64,000 nucleotides of DNA from Leptolyngbya boryana PCC 6306 (GCF_000353285.1 NZ_KB731324.1:1010577-1074576), one strand, 5' to 3'; shown: positions 27,493-37,828, numbered from the stretch's first letter. Made by a program: numbers and translations. Notes: generated by a model from the sequence alone, not told the origin.

Positions 27493-28482
27493 ATGGGGAT
27501 TTACTTTTATTGGGGGGAAGATAGTTTCGCGATCGCTCAAGCCGTGAAAGCCCTGAAACAACAGACACTTGACCCCATGTGGGAAAGCTTTAACTTTGAT
27601 AAATTTTCCCCGGAGCAAAGCGATGCGGTCGTTCAAGCCCTTAATCAAGCGATGACTCCCCCCTTCGGCACTGGAAATCGTCTTGTCTGGCTCTCTGAGA
27701 CGACGCTAGCGCAACGATGCCCGGAAGAGATGCTATCTGAACTCGATCGCACATTGACTGCTCTACCAGATACCACAACGCTGCTGCTGACAAGTTCCTC
27801 AAAACCAGACGGACGGCTCAAATCCACGAAACTTCTACAGACTCACGCCACGATTCAAGAGTTCTCACTGATTCCGCCCTGGAAAACTGAATTAATTCGG
27901 ACTCAAGTGCAGCGAGTGGCGCAGGAATTTGACCTCAAACTTACGTCAAAGGCGATCGATTACATCACTGAAGCAGTCGGCAATGATACGCGCCAGCTTT
28001 ACAGCGAATTAGAGAAACTGAAAGTCTTTGCCGCTGATTCTAAGAAACCTTTAGATGAATCTGCGATCGCGCCTCTGATTACCGCCAGTACGCAAAGTTC
28101 TCTGCAACTGCTCGCTGCAATTCGGCAAGGGAAAACGGCTCAGGCATTAGAACTGGTGGCTGACTTGTTACGCCAAAATGAGCCTGCTTTGCGAATTGTC
28201 AGCACTCTCGTGGGGCAATTCCGGCTGAGATTGTGGATCAAGCTCATGCTCGAATCAGGAGAACGCGACGATCGAGAAATTGCCAAAGCCGCAGAACTAG
28301 GCAACCCGAAACAGCTTTATTTTCTCAAACAAGAACTTCAATCTGCGTCACTTCAACAATTGCAACAGGTTCTCCCAATTTTGCTGGAGTTAGAATTTAG
28401 CCTAAAACGAGGTAGCGATGAGACGATCACGCTGCAAACAAAGGTGATTGAACTTTGTCAAATTTTCCAATTCAGAAAGTGA
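27493..28482 (+). CDS. holA: DNA polymerase III subunit delta
   Basis: The delta subunit is the part of the clamp loader that opens the beta sliding clamp. The 329-residue protein begins IYFYWGEDSFAIAQAVKAL and shows TTLLLTSSSKPDGRLKSTK. The central EAVGNDTRQLYSELEKL and the C-terminal FRLRLWIKLML/ELEFSLKRG region belong to the HolA family. Length is normal. Confidence 0.92.
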   Translation: MGIYFYWGEDSFAIAQAVKALKQQTLDPMWESFNFDKFSPEQSDAVVQALNQAMTPPFGTGNRLVWLSETTLAQRCPEEMLSELDRTLTALPDTTTLLLTSSSKPDGRLKSTKLLQTHATIQEFSLIPPWKTELIRTQVQRVAQEFDLKLTSKAIDYITEAVGNDTRQLYSELEKLKVFAADSKKPLDESAIAPLITASTQSSLQLLAAIRQGKTAQALELVADLLRQNEPALRIVSTLVGQFRLRLWIKLMLESGERDDREIAKAAELGNPKQLYFLKQELQSASLQQLQQVLPILLELEFSLKRGSDETITLQTKVIELCQIFQFRK

Positions 28483-28591
28483 TCGAAAATTTCTCACTTC
28501 TTTTCTGGTTCGCGGAACTTCTTGCAAGTAAAATAATTCAGATTATTTGTACCTCTCTTGTGTGCTACTTTGCCGGATGTCACACCGCCTT

Positions 28592-29089
28592 ATGATGATG
28601 AATCGTGAACCCTCTTCTCTCTCTCAAATGCTGATCAAACGCTCTCTTGCAATCGGTGCCTTTTCGACGATCGCTGTTTTAGCAGGCTGGACACCGAATC
28701 TCTCCGCTCCAGTCGCAAAAATGTTTGATCAATCTGCTTTTGCACAGGAAACTGCCTTTACCCGGTACGTTCGGTCTGCGGTTGCGCTAGAACAACGCCG
28801 ACTTGAACTTGAAAATCAACTGCGACAAGTCACAGGTGGCAGCGTGCCTAAAGGGGTGTGTCAAAATATCAATCAAGTGAATTCTGGTGCCCGTGATCAA
28901 GTGCGTGGGCTATGTCAGGAGTTTCGTCAAAGTTTTTATAAAATTCTTGCCAGTCAAAATCCTCAATTGAGTTTGGATGAATTCAACTCTTTCCAAAGTC
29001 AAGTCGGCAGTCGTGCAATGTGCGATCGAGTGGCTCAAGAAGCTCGACGCTTGAAAATTGGCGATATTAGCTGTGAAGGCACGAAGTAG
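28592..29089 (+). CDS. DUF4168-like secreted protein
   Basis: The start is uncertain: ATGs at 28577, 28592, 28595 and 28598 are all in frame and none has a clear ribosome site. A signal sequence (KRSLAIGAFSTIAVLAGW, cleavage near AFAQE) is followed by a helical domain. That domain, FTRYVRSAVALEQRRLELENQL with GGSVPKGVCQNINQ and EFNSFQSQV, fits the DUF4168 pattern of exported cyanobacterial proteins. Function is unknown. Confidence 0.7.
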   Translation: MMMNREPSSLSQMLIKRSLAIGAFSTIAVLAGWTPNLSAPVAKMFDQSAFAQETAFTRYVRSAVALEQRRLELENQLRQVTGGSVPKGVCQNINQVNSGARDQVRGLCQEFRQSFYKILASQNPQLSLDEFNSFQSQVGSRAMCDRVAQEARRLKIGDISCEGTK

Positions 29090-29112
29090 TTTCACAAGCA
29101 TTTCTTGATCAG

Positions 29113-29192
29113 GCTAAAAAATCGGGGTAGTGAAAACTGCCCCGATTAGTCTATGAACAGAGTTTCAACAGACAGTCACAGTTGAGATACAT
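29113..29192 (-). repeat. Second copy of the ftsH 3' end and terminator
   Basis: On the minus strand this reads Y-V-S-Q-L-stop, matching the ftsH end Y-V-P-Q-L-stop. The same 3' untranslated bases and the same hairpin (ATCGGGGTAGT-GAAA-ACTGCCCCGAT, 29122-29147) with T-run follow. One base of the stem changed but still pairs (G-T). It lies about 770 bases downstream of the ftsH copy and serves as terminator for the gene between them. Confidence 0.85.
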
Positions 29193-29296
29193 AGCTTCTA
29201 GCTTGCCTAATCCTGTGAATGTCGATCGATCAACTCAGCGACGGCAGCCATTTCGGCTCTAGCACTGACTCTCGATCGTCTGCTGCATTTAACTGA

Positions 29297-29812
29297 TTAG
29301 GCTTCAGCCTGCTTGATGAATGGCACGAGGTGAATCATGTAATCGCGTTTACCAAGGGGTACACCAGCCATACGAAGAATGTCATACGCTGTGACCAAAT
29401 GGAAGTAAAAGTTTGGGATGAGAAATTCATTCACATAGGCGCTACCAGATAGCTCGATGTATAGGTTCTTGTCATAAATGCGTGTCATCTCATCTAGCTT
29501 TATATCTTCAACGTTAATGCTCAAAAGAAGTTCATTCGTGTTTGCGATAAGTTCGTATGCTTGTGCAAGAGATGTGACATTTGGATCTAAATTATCCGCA
29601 GACTTACCATCACACCAGAGAGCAAAGTTGCGTGGCTGATTACAGGTGAAAGCAATCTGAGTCCCGAAGGGAAACATATCAGCCGCGATGCGCTGTTGAA
29701 GAAACGATTCGTCATCACAAAAATGAGCTTGAGCTGTTTTCAAGAGATGCTCAAGAGTTGCTAAGCGACTTTGAAAGAGGTTTTGAATTAAATCTATATT
29801 TTGCCGTTGCAT
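29297..29812 (-). CDS. DUF1993 domain protein
   Basis: This 171-residue helical protein of the DinB-like DUF1993 family shows HFCDDESFLQQRIAADMFPFGTQIAFTCNQPRNFA (about 31-65) and later NFYFHLVTAYDILRMAGVPLGKRDYM. Family members are of unknown function and often scattered by gene transfer. The gene lies downstream of ftsH on the same strand, and both flanks carry copies of the ftsH 3' end and terminator. Confidence 0.85.
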   Translation of the reverse strand: MQRQNIDLIQNLFQSRLATLEHLLKTAQAHFCDDESFLQQRIAADMFPFGTQIAFTCNQPRNFALWCDGKSADNLDPNVTSLAQAYELIANTNELLLSINVEDIKLDEMTRIYDKNLYIELSGSAYVNEFLIPNFYFHLVTAYDILRMAGVPLGKRDYMIHLVPFIKQAEA

Positions 29813-29889
29813 GTTGTAATTTTTAAGACTTGTTCTGTAAATCCTAGCTGTAACTCAGATGGATTTCAGCCTAACAAGCTTATCTCATA

Positions 29890-29921
29890 TAAAAAATCGG
29901 GGTAGTGAAAACTACCCCGAT
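29890..29921 (-). terminator. Intrinsic terminator of ftsH
   Basis: Perfect 11-bp stem ATCGGGGTAGT/ACTACCCCGAT with a GAAA loop (29896-29921). Read on the minus strand it is followed by a run of T residues, 23 bases after the ftsH stop codon. A second, slightly changed copy lies at 29122-29147. Confidence 0.9.
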
Positions 29922-29944
29922 TAGTTTATGAACAGAGTCTCAGC

Positions 29945-31831
29945 TTACAGTTGAGGCACGTAGCGCTCTTTGTCAGGAACTGCCGTGTACTCAGCCACGA
30001 TTTGACGGAATTCGTCACCATCGATCGTTTCTTTGTCCACGAGTAGATCAACCAATCGGTCAATCACCTCGCGATTTTCGCGAATGATCTTGCGAGTGTC
30101 TTCTAAGCAATGTTCAACAATGGAACGGACTTGAGCATCAATTCGAGCCGCGATTTCTTCGGAATACTCCGATCGCGTCATCCAACCGCCACCCAAGAAA
30201 ACCTCGCCTTGCTGACTTTCTAGCGATAGAGGACCTAAATCCGACATGCCATAGCGAGTGACCATCTGACGTGCCATGCTTGTGACTTGTTGAATGTCAC
30301 CGCCTGCACCTGTCGTCACTTCAGCATCTCCAAAGATCACTTCTTCTGCTGCGCGTCCACCCAATGCGCCTTTAATTCGCGCCAAGATTTGAGCACGTGA
30401 GATCAATCCTTGATCTTCACTCGGCATAAACCAAGTTAGACCACGAGCCTGACCGCGAGGAATTAAGGTTACTTTCTGAACTGGATCGTGTTCTTTCACC
30501 AAAGTGCCGACGATCGCATGTCCAACTTCGTGATACGCAATCAACCGTTTGCTCTTGCTGTCGGTTAGCGGTGTGCCTTCCATCCCTGCAACAACCCGGT
30601 CAACTGCATCATCAATCTCAGACATCGTAATCGCATCTTTGCGGCGACGTGCGGTGAGAATCGCAGCTTCGTTCAGCAAGTTGGCTAAGTCAGCCCCAGA
30701 GAAGCCAGGAGTCCGACGCGCGATCGCATCTAATGAGACTTCTTCGGAAATCTTCTTGTTGCGAGCGTGAACATTGAGAACTTCTAAGCGACCTTTGATA
30801 TCAGGGACATCGACGGTCACTTGGCGATCGAAACGACCGGGACGAAGCAAGGCGGAATCCAACACATCAGGACGGTTTGTTGCCGCAATGATGATGATGC
30901 CAGAGTTGCCCTCAAACCCGTCCATTTCAGTGAGAAGCTGGTTCAAGGTTTGCTCACGTTCGTCGTTACCGCCACCGATACCTGCTCCACGTTGACGACC
31001 CACTGCGTCAATTTCATCGATAAAGATGATACAGGGTGCATTTTCTTTGGCTTTTTTGAACAGATCGCGAACTCGGGAAGCCCCGACACCCACGAACATT
31101 TCGACGAATTCAGAACCCGAAATCGAAAAGAATGGTGTACCCGCTTCGCCTGCGATCGCTTTTGCTAATAAAGTTTTCCCGGTTCCAGGAGGTCCGACGA
31201 GTAAGACTCCTTTGGGGATTTTCGCGCCGACTGCGGTAAAGCGTTCTGGCTTCTTCAAGAAAGTAACAACTTCTTGAAGTTCCTCTTTGGCTTCTTCGAT
31301 GCCCGCGACATCATCAAACAAGACACCTGTTTTGGCTTCCATTTGGAACCGAGCGCGAGACTTGCCGAAGTTCATCGCTTGTCCAGGACCGCCCGGAACA
31401 TTACCAGAGCGACGGAACAAGAAGAACAATCCACCTAATAAGAGAATCGGGAAGACCAAGTTACCGAGTAAACCCCAGACTGCCCCATCGTTGCGAACTG
31501 GGTGCGAATCTAGGTTAATGTTCGAGGAACGTAAGCGTGTGATGAGTTGGGGAGTGTCGCCTGGTAGATCGACCCGTAACCGTTGTAGCCGATTGTCCAA
31601 GTCTGGATCGACGGCTTCGACGATCGCGGTACGACCGCCATCATATAAGTCAACGCTAGTAATTCGATTGGCATCCAAATACTCTAGGAATCGCCCGTAG
31701 GTCATGCGTGTACTAGCAGTATTTTTCCCAGTGTTGGGTGCGGCTGGAGCGATTGATCCTTGCCACAGGAAGAACCCAACGACTAGCGCGGGAATCGCCC
31801 ATAGCAGGATGGTTCTCCAAGAAGATTTCAT
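29945..31831 (-). CDS. ftsH: ATP-dependent zinc metalloprotease FtsH
   Basis: FtsH is a membrane AAA+ protease that in cyanobacteria degrades damaged photosystem II D1 protein and other membrane proteins. The 628 residues hold two membrane segments (about 8-23 and 118-139), Walker A GPPGTGKT (213-220), [12 protein letters not shown] and the AAA second region of homology. The zinc site is HEVGH (434-438), and the protein ends in RYVPQL. Which paralogue this is cannot be told with certainty. Its 3' end and terminator are duplicated downstream. Confidence 0.95.
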   Translation of the reverse strand: MKSSWRTILLWAIPALVVGFFLWQGSIAPAAPNTGKNTASTRMTYGRFLEYLDANRITSVDLYDGGRTAIVEAVDPDLDNRLQRLRVDLPGDTPQLITRLRSSNINLDSHPVRNDGAVWGLLGNLVFPILLLGGLFFLFRRSGNVPGGPGQAMNFGKSRARFQMEAKTGVLFDDVAGIEEAKEELQEVVTFLKKPERFTAVGAKIPKGVLLVGPPGTGKTLLAKAIAGEAGTPFFSISGSEFVEMFVGVGASRVRDLFKKAKENAPCIIFIDEIDAVGRQRGAGIGGGNDEREQTLNQLLTEMDGFEGNSGIIIIAATNRPDVLDSALLRPGRFDRQVTVDVPDIKGRLEVLNVHARNKKISEEVSLDAIARRTPGFSGADLANLLNEAAILTARRRKDAITMSEIDDAVDRVVAGMEGTPLTDSKSKRLIAYHEVGHAIVGTLVKEHDPVQKVTLIPRGQARGLTWFMPSEDQGLISRAQILARIKGALGGRAAEEVIFGDAEVTTGAGGDIQQVTSMARQMVTRYGMSDLGPLSLESQQGEVFLGGGWMTRSEYSEEIAARIDAQVRSIVEHCLEDTRKIIRENREVIDRLVDLLVDKETIDGDEFRQIVAEYTAVPDKERYVPQL

Positions 31832-32029
31832 AAATTGGCAACCTCGTGATATGGCTACAACGGTAATTTTATCGATCGTGCTTCAAGTATGGGATTTTCC
31901 ATACAGCTTGGGATTTAGCTTGAGAATGAGGCTCAGTCGCGTCCCAAGTACTATGACGGATTCTCTATCAAGTGATTAATGAGAAGAATCTTAACTAAAT
32001 TTAACAGAAATTGTGAGATTCAGGCAATG

Positions 32030-32122
32030 AAGGTGGGAGATGGGAGAGTGGGGAGATGGGGAGTGGGGGCAAGAAGCAATTTTCTCTTTATTCCCCCATT
32101 CCCCTATTCCCCCATTCCCCTA
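32030..32122. repeat. G-rich/C-rich low-complexity inverted repeat overlapping the gltX stop
   Basis: A G/A-rich arm (about 32031-32069, repeated GGGAGATGGG units) faces a C/T-rich arm made of two perfect 16-base tandem units, TTCCCCCATTCCCCTA (32091-32106, 32107-32122). The arms can form a long imperfect hairpin. The gltX stop codon lies inside the second unit. Such arrays are common between cyanobacterial genes. Confidence 0.75.
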
Positions 32123-33565
32123 TCCAGCATTCGCGATCGATAACGCTTGCTCAAAGCGAGATCGATCGAGTCCTTTCTGATTGAGTAACAGCCAGGATTG
32201 AACGAGGTCAGGACCTTGTAATGCTCCAGTTAGAGCGGCTCTGAGAGATTTCATCACGATGCCTTTTTTCAAGTTCTGCTCTTTGACCACTTGTTTGATG
32301 ACATCTTGAGTTGCAGTCTCGGTGAGTTCAGCAGGCATGGCATCCAAAATGGCTTGGATAGCAGTTGCAGCGCCGTCTTGTTGCATTTGTGCCTTGGCAT
32401 CGTCGGTGTAGTCCAACGATTGGAATAAGTAGCGGGTCATGTCGGCTGCTTCGTTTAATCGAGCAAGACTGGGTGCAACGAGCGCGGTAATCTGTTCGAG
32501 CCAAGCGCGATCGCGCTCTGCATCAAATTCATATCCTGCTGATTTCCAAACCGGAATTAATAAATTTGTTGCCTCAGAAACGGGCATGGCATGAATGTAT
32601 TGCCCATTAATCCAGTTGAGTTTGTCCCAATCGAATTTTGCACCGGCTTTGTTGACGCGATCGAAGCTAAATTGCTCAGCCGCTTCAGCCAGGGTGAAAA
32701 TTTCAGTCATCGGTTCAGGGGGCGACCAGCCGAGCAGGGTCATATAATTCGCGATCGCTTCTGCGGTGTATCCCATCTCTTTAAAGTCAGAAATTGAGGT
32801 CACGCCGTCCCGCTTGGAAAGTTTCGCGCCTGCTTGGTTGAGAATCAGCGGGGTATGTCCAAATTCAGGCAGAGTTGCGCCTAAAGCTTCATACAGCAGA
32901 ATTTGCTTTGGAGTATTTCCGATATGATCTTCGCCTCGAATCACATGGCTGATGTTCATATCAATATCGTCAACCACCACTACAAAGTTATAGAGGGGTT
33001 GTCCGACTTCTTGACCTTCTGCTGCACGGGCAATCACCATGTCACCGCCTAGATCGCGACCTTTCCAAGTCACCGTGCCGCGCACGAGATCTGTCCAGGA
33101 AATTTCTCGATCGTCTTCGATTTTGAATCGAATTACAGGTTTACGCCCTTCTGCTAGAAACGCTGCTTCCTGTTCGGGGGTGAGGTTGCGATGGCGATTG
33201 TCATAGCGCGGTGCTTCATTTCTCGCTTTTTGAGCTTCTCGCATTGCGTCGAGTTCTTCCGGCGTATCATAAGCGCGATACGCCAATCCTCGATCGAGCA
33301 ACTGCTGAATCTTCTCGCGATAGAGATGCATCCGAGCCGTTTGATAAACGGGTTCTTCGTCCCACGTCAAACCGAGCCAGGTTAATCCCTCGAAAATATT
33401 TTGCGTGAATTCAGGTTTCGATCGCTCTAAATCAGTGTCTTCAATCCGTAGGATAAACTTGCCGCCATGATGGCGGGCAAATAGCCAATTAAATACCGCA
33501 GTTCTAGCCGTTCCGATGTGGAGATTGCCAGTAGGACTGGGTGCAATACGAACGCGAACGGTCAT
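32120..33565 (-). CDS. gltX: Glutamyl-tRNA synthetase
   Basis: GltX charges tRNA-Glu, which serves translation and also the C5 route to chlorophyll and heme. ATG 33565 ([12 protein letters not shown]) gives 481 residues; an upstream ATG would add 20 unrelated residues. The class I motifs are HIGT (16-19) and KLSKRDG. The stop codon falls inside a G/C-rich repeat unit, so the last residues IANAG sit next to the repeat. Confidence 0.95.
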   Translation of the reverse strand: MTVRVRIAPSPTGNLHIGTARTAVFNWLFARHHGGKFILRIEDTDLERSKPEFTQNIFEGLTWLGLTWDEEPVYQTARMHLYREKIQQLLDRGLAYRAYDTPEELDAMREAQKARNEAPRYDNRHRNLTPEQEAAFLAEGRKPVIRFKIEDDREISWTDLVRGTVTWKGRDLGGDMVIARAAEGQEVGQPLYNFVVVVDDIDMNISHVIRGEDHIGNTPKQILLYEALGATLPEFGHTPLILNQAGAKLSKRDGVTSISDFKEMGYTAEAIANYMTLLGWSPPEPMTEIFTLAEAAEQFSFDRVNKAGAKFDWDKLNWINGQYIHAMPVSEATNLLIPVWKSAGYEFDAERDRAWLEQITALVAPSLARLNEAADMTRYLFQSLDYTDDAKAQMQQDGAATAIQAILDAMPAELTETATQDVIKQVVKEQNLKKGIVMKSLRAALTGALQGPDLVQSWLLLNQKGLDRSRFEQALSIANAG

Positions 33566-33644
33566 GAGTAAATCGCCCAGAGTTTTTTGTGCATTCTCCA
33601 TTCTAACGGAGTGCAGCAACTCCAACGTCTAGGCGATTCAACGA

Positions 33645-35027
33645 TTACTGCAAGAAGGCTTGAACGGTTCCATCCGGTTTGTACAACACTCGGAAAGTGG
33701 CTGAACCTCTTCCCTTGAGCGGAGAAACTAGATTCTCTCCAATTTTCGGAATTCCGGTGACGTTCGCAAACTTTCTTGCAGTGTCGTCTAATGCCTGTCT
33801 GTCTGTAACATTTCCTTTCTCATCTACAAAAATCACAAATTCAAAATTGCTCTTGAGATCGGCTGGCGGTTGCCAAGCCTTTTGTAGTCTCTGCTCTGCT
33901 TCCTTCGCTTGAGGAATCTGCACAGCGGCAGGAGGAGCAGCAGCACGAGACAGAGAGGAAGGTTGTGGTGCGCTCTCAGCAGATGGAGATGCTTCACGTG
34001 CAGCGCTTGCGATCGCGGCATCACCCGCATTTTCAGGAGGGGTTGGTGCTTCGTTAGGATCTCTCGATCGAGCAGCTTGGTTGCCAGTAGTATTTCCTTG
34101 GGCGGGCGATGGCTTAGTTTGGTCAGGAATCGAAGCTACTGGAACATCTTGTAGCGGAGGCGTTTGAATTTGGATTTGCTGTTGAGGAGGAGCTTCAACA
34201 GCGGGTTCTTGAGCAATTCTCAGTTGGGGCGGCTGACCAGGCTGTGCTGGGAGACTACCAGGATTTAGATTAGGAGCGGTTTGGGTTCCAGGAGAACCAG
34301 AAGGCAAGGGCACTGGGGAAGTGGGGAGCGCTCCAATCGTATTGGGTGCAGGAGTGCTTGGAAGGGGTTGTACTGGAAGGCGCTGATCGTTGCTGCTCGG
34401 AGATTGGGCGGTTTGGGGTGCAGGAGATGAGTCAAATAGAGGTCTAAAGGCTGCCATTACGCCAATGGCGACAATGAAACCTGCTGCGATCGTTCCCCAT
34501 GCAGGAGCGACCTGCACCCAACTCGGTTTTTCAAGATTGGGAAGTGCAGTGACATCAGCAGAATATTCATCGAGTGCAGAGGCAAGATCTGCGAGTTGAA
34601 CCGCACTCAATTGCAACGTTGATCCGGTTGATTCGTTGGCAAGCGTGCCTAAATGTAATTCGTGCGAGATCAATCCTCTCGGTTGCAGGTGAATTCCAGC
34701 CGAATTTTGCTCAGTTTCAGGCATGACAGCGGTGTTAGGTTCTGTCGCTGTCGCAGAGTCACGATTTCCAAATCGGCTGGACTGGCTGAGAAAATTTTGG
34801 ACGTAGTGGCTGACCGCATTACAAAGGGCTTCGAGCTGATTGCGATCGCCTCTAATGGTTGTCCACTGTTCTTCACTGACTCGTGGATCGTCAAAGCTGA
34901 GTTTGAAGCGCAGATGTTTGAGAACAGATTGACCCATCCAACGCGAAAGCGGCGAATCCTTCGCAGCGATTTCTAAAGTGCAGGTGGGCGGTGTGTAACG
35001 TCGAATCACAGAGTTGGGTGAGGACAT
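33645..35027 (-). CDS. DUF4335 domain protein
   Basis: The 460 residues begin VIRRYTPPTCTLEIAAKDSPLSRW, the DUF4335 signature, with a folded part to about 80. A membrane segment (about 172-190, GTIAAGFIVAIGVMAAF) is followed by a long proline/glutamine/serine-rich linker (about 195-370). A small C-terminal domain ends in GSATFRVLYKPDGTVQAFLQ. The family is cyanobacterial and of unknown function. It lies 39 bases downstream of the DUF3038 gene, its usual partner. Confidence 0.88.
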   Translation of the reverse strand: MSSPNSVIRRYTPPTCTLEIAAKDSPLSRWMGQSVLKHLRFKLSFDDPRVSEEQWTTIRGDRNQLEALCNAVSHYVQNFLSQSSRFGNRDSATATEPNTAVMPETEQNSAGIHLQPRGLISHELHLGTLANESTGSTLQLSAVQLADLASALDEYSADVTALPNLEKPSWVQVAPAWGTIAAGFIVAIGVMAAFRPLFDSSPAPQTAQSPSSNDQRLPVQPLPSTPAPNTIGALPTSPVPLPSGSPGTQTAPNLNPGSLPAQPGQPPQLRIAQEPAVEAPPQQQIQIQTPPLQDVPVASIPDQTKPSPAQGNTTGNQAARSRDPNEAPTPPENAGDAAIASAAREASPSAESAPQPSSLSRAAAPPAAVQIPQAKEAEQRLQKAWQPPADLKSNFEFVIFVDEKGNVTDRQALDDTARKFANVTGIPKIGENLVSPLKGRGSATFRVLYKPDGTVQAFLQ

Positions 35028-35066
35028 GAGTTCAAAGTTGAGCGCGTCAGGTCAGGTCGGGACAGG

Positions 35067-35672
35067 TTAATTTGGAACCGTGGGCAATGAGCGATCGAGC
35101 AGGGTTAACCACAGGCGGCGTACACCTTGCGGATTGCCATAAAACAGCAGGTCAATCAGCAATTTTAACGCCAGATTGGTGAGTGAATCAGTCGAAGCTT
35201 TTTCGCCTTCTTCCATTCGCTCTTGATAGGTATTGTGAAATGCATCTAGATAGTTGCCTAGAAGGGCAGCTTGATGGGGTTCGCGATTCTGTTCGGTCAA
35301 TTGTTCGAGAAGTGCAACAGCGCGCCGAATCAGCTCACTGTGCTGTTTTGCCAGATGACAGATGATTAGAGTTAAAGCGCGAGCTTCATCGACATCGAGC
35401 TTTTTGCGTCCGCCTTGTCCTTTACGTAAAGGACTCGATTGCCTCAACCGCCAGAGTGAGACTCGATCGCTGATCATCGATTCGAGCTTCAAATCGGTTG
35501 CAGCTTGCAGCATGGCTTCCGAGGAGAGATTCGCGATCGCTTCGAGTGCCAGCAAAATGAGATCAAGTTGGGCTTTGATGTTGTCCAACTGATCGGGGCT
35601 TGGCTGGGCTGAGAGGTTGAGGTCTTCCCAATTTGAGGGAGAGGAGGCGGTTGGCTGCACGATCGATGTCAT
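35067..35672 (-). CDS. DUF3038 domain protein
   Basis: This 201-residue, mainly helical soluble protein has LDLILLALEAIANLSSEAML and RQSSPLRKGQGGRKKLDVDEARALTLIICHL, the DUF3038 core. It is found next to DUF4335 genes in many cyanobacteria, so the two probably work together. No catalytic motif is visible. It is the first gene of a two-gene operon. Confidence 0.88.
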   Translation of the reverse strand: MTSIVQPTASSPSNWEDLNLSAQPSPDQLDNIKAQLDLILLALEAIANLSSEAMLQAATDLKLESMISDRVSLWRLRQSSPLRKGQGGRKKLDVDEARALTLIICHLAKQHSELIRRAVALLEQLTEQNREPHQAALLGNYLDAFHNTYQERMEEGEKASTDSLTNLALKLLIDLLFYGNPQGVRRLWLTLLDRSLPTVPN

Positions 35673-35852
35673 ATATTCAGCGTATGGGAGAACTTTGACA
35701 GTGTGGAGGCGGTTTCAAGTCTTGAAACATGCGACTCGATCAAAATTCGTTTTGTTTCCCCGCCTAAATTCAATCACAGATTAGGCTACGGAGGGTAGCG
35801 CAGGGGGAACTTCTATCGGGAGGTAGAGATTGTGGGGAGTGGGGGTCTTTAA

Positions 35853-36356
35853 TCAAACAACGCTTCCCAATAAATTTCCCACTTCTGCTTGTTCATGCCG
35901 AAGGAGCCATTGTTTACGATCGACTCCTCCTGCATACCCTGTTAAAGCTCCATTGGCTGCGATGACTCGGTGGCAGGGAACGACGATCGCGATCGGATTT
36001 CGACCGTTCGCTGCACCGACCGCGCGAGATGCAGTAGGATTGCCAGTTTGTTTGGCTAATGTGCCATAAGAGATAGTCTGACCAAAGGGAATCTCTGTGA
36101 GCAATTGCCAAACTTGTTTTTGAAATGGGGTTCCTTGAGGCTCAAGTGGCAGATCAAACTGCTGGCGCTGATGTGCAAAGTATTCTGTCAGTTGTTCTTG
36201 AACTTGCACAAACAGATCGAGCGTTGATTCTTGCCAGTCTTCAGTTCGATTAGGGAAATATTTTTGTCCGTGCAGATGCAACCCAGTCAGCGATTGACCA
36301 TTTGAAGTCAGCAGCACTTGACCTAAAGGACTCGTGAACCATTGGTAGTAAATCAT
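35853..36356 (-). CDS. ogt: Methylated-DNA--protein-cysteine methyltransferase
   Basis: This suicide repair enzyme takes methyl groups from O6-methylguanine onto its own cysteine. The 167-residue reading from ATG 36356 contains the active site PCHRVI with C128, the recognition helix ([12 protein letters not shown]) and [13 protein letters not shown]. Five extra upstream codons are possible. Ogt and the C-terminal half of Ada look alike; no Ada N-domain is present. Confidence 0.92.
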   Translation of the reverse strand: MIYYQWFTSPLGQVLLTSNGQSLTGLHLHGQKYFPNRTEDWQESTLDLFVQVQEQLTEYFAHQRQQFDLPLEPQGTPFQKQVWQLLTEIPFGQTISYGTLAKQTGNPTASRAVGAANGRNPIAIVVPCHRVIAANGALTGYAGGVDRKQWLLRHEQAEVGNLLGSVV

Positions 36357-36414
36357 TGCAATCGACTCCACAATCTCAGAAGTCGGAGTTTAGAACGCTC
36401 CGACTTCTCGGACA

Positions 36415-37734
36415 TTACATCGATCGTAATACGTGGCTCAATCGTTCCACCATCTCATCGATATGATGTTTTTCCAGAATCAAGGGCGGGGACAGCGCAA
36501 TAATGTCTCCGGTGGTTCTAATCAGCAAGCCTTGCTCAAAACAATTGACTAGCGCATTGTAAGCTCGAACTCCGGGTTGTCCTGGAATGGATTCCAACTC
36601 AATTCCTGCCACTAATCCTAAATTCCGCACATCAATCACATGCGGCACGCCTTTGAGCGAATGCATTGCTTCTTCCCAATATGAAGCAAGACTGGCAGCC
36701 CGATCGAATAACTGCTCCTCTTCATAAATATCCAGCGTCGCCATTGCTGCTGCACAGGCTAAGGGATGTCCTGAATAGGTATACCCATGAAATAGCTCGA
36801 TCGCACTTTCCTGCCCATGCATAAACGCATCATAAATATACGATCGTGCAAACACAGCCCCCATCGGAACCGCAGCATTTGTAATGCCTTTTGCGACACA
36901 AACCAAATCTGGCATGACTCCAAAGTAATCAACCGCAAACGCTTTGCCCAAGCGCCCAAAGCCTGTGATCACCTCATCAAAGATCAAGAGAATGCCGTAC
37001 TTGTCGCAGATCGATCGCAGTTTCTCTAAATACCCGACAGGCGGAATCAGCACACCAGTCGATCCAGCAACAGGCTCAACAATCACAGCCGCGATCGTGG
37101 ATGGATCATGCAAGGTCACAATCCGCTCTAGCTCATCAGCTAAATGTGCCCCCCAAGTCGGCTGTCCTTTACTAAAGGCATTCTGTTCTAAATTATGCGT
37201 ATGCGGAAGATGATCAACGCCTGGAAGTAAACTGCCGAAGAACTTACGATTTGGAGCAATTCCTCCTACCGAAACTCCTCCAAATCCGACCCCGTGATAG
37301 CCTCGCTCTCGACCAATTAACCGAGTTCGGCTCGCTTCACCCCGCACCCGATGATACGCCAGCGCAATCTTCAGCGCAGTATCGACTGCCTCTGAGCCAG
37401 AATTCGCAAAAAATACATGATCCAAATCGCCAGGAAGCATTTTGGCTAAGCGATCGGCTAAGGCAAATGGACCAGGATGTCCCATCTGAAACGTGGGCGA
37501 AAAATCTAAAGTCGCGGCTTGCTGATGAATGGCATCGACAATGCGATCGCGGCAATGTCCTGCATTCACACACCATAGCCCCGCAGTCCCGTCTAAAACC
37601 TGCCGCCCATCGACTGTGATGTAGTGCATATCTTTGGCAGATGCCATCAGACGAGGCTTAGCTTTGAACTGTCGATTTGCAGTAAAAGGCATCCAGAAAG
37701 CATCAAGGCTCTCTGGTAGAGAGATATCTAACAT
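36415..37734 (-). CDS. Class III (omega) aminotransferase, beta-alanine/pyruvate-like
   Basis: This 439-residue PLP enzyme contains FWMPFTANRQFKAKPRLM at the start, FANSGSEAVDTALKIA, FDEVITGFGRLG and the PLP-lysine segment CVAKGITNAAVPMG. It most resembles omega-amino acid:pyruvate transaminases. The exact amine donor cannot be told from sequence. It lies 58 bases upstream of the alkyltransferase gene in the same direction. Confidence 0.85.
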   Translation of the reverse strand: MLDISLPESLDAFWMPFTANRQFKAKPRLMASAKDMHYITVDGRQVLDGTAGLWCVNAGHCRDRIVDAIHQQAATLDFSPTFQMGHPGPFALADRLAKMLPGDLDHVFFANSGSEAVDTALKIALAYHRVRGEASRTRLIGRERGYHGVGFGGVSVGGIAPNRKFFGSLLPGVDHLPHTHNLEQNAFSKGQPTWGAHLADELERIVTLHDPSTIAAVIVEPVAGSTGVLIPPVGYLEKLRSICDKYGILLIFDEVITGFGRLGKAFAVDYFGVMPDLVCVAKGITNAAVPMGAVFARSYIYDAFMHGQESAIELFHGYTYSGHPLACAAAMATLDIYEEEQLFDRAASLASYWEEAMHSLKGVPHVIDVRNLGLVAGIELESIPGQPGVRAYNALVNCFEQGLLIRTTGDIIALSPPLILEKHHIDEMVERLSHVLRSM

Positions 37735-37828
37735 GGCTAAATTCTTTTAGGGAATGAACGATCGACATTCAGCGATAAGACAGGTTCTTGCTGAATGTCG
37801 ATCGCGGAAGCTGAACGACAACGATCCG

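Noticed and set aside
32091-32122. Tandem 16-base units as a CRISPR seed
   Set aside because: There are only two adjacent units with no spacers, and they are low-complexity pyrimidine sequence.
33565-33625. Longer N-terminus for gltX
   Set aside because: The added 20 residues do not belong to the family; the class I start [11 protein letters not shown] follows the internal ATG directly.
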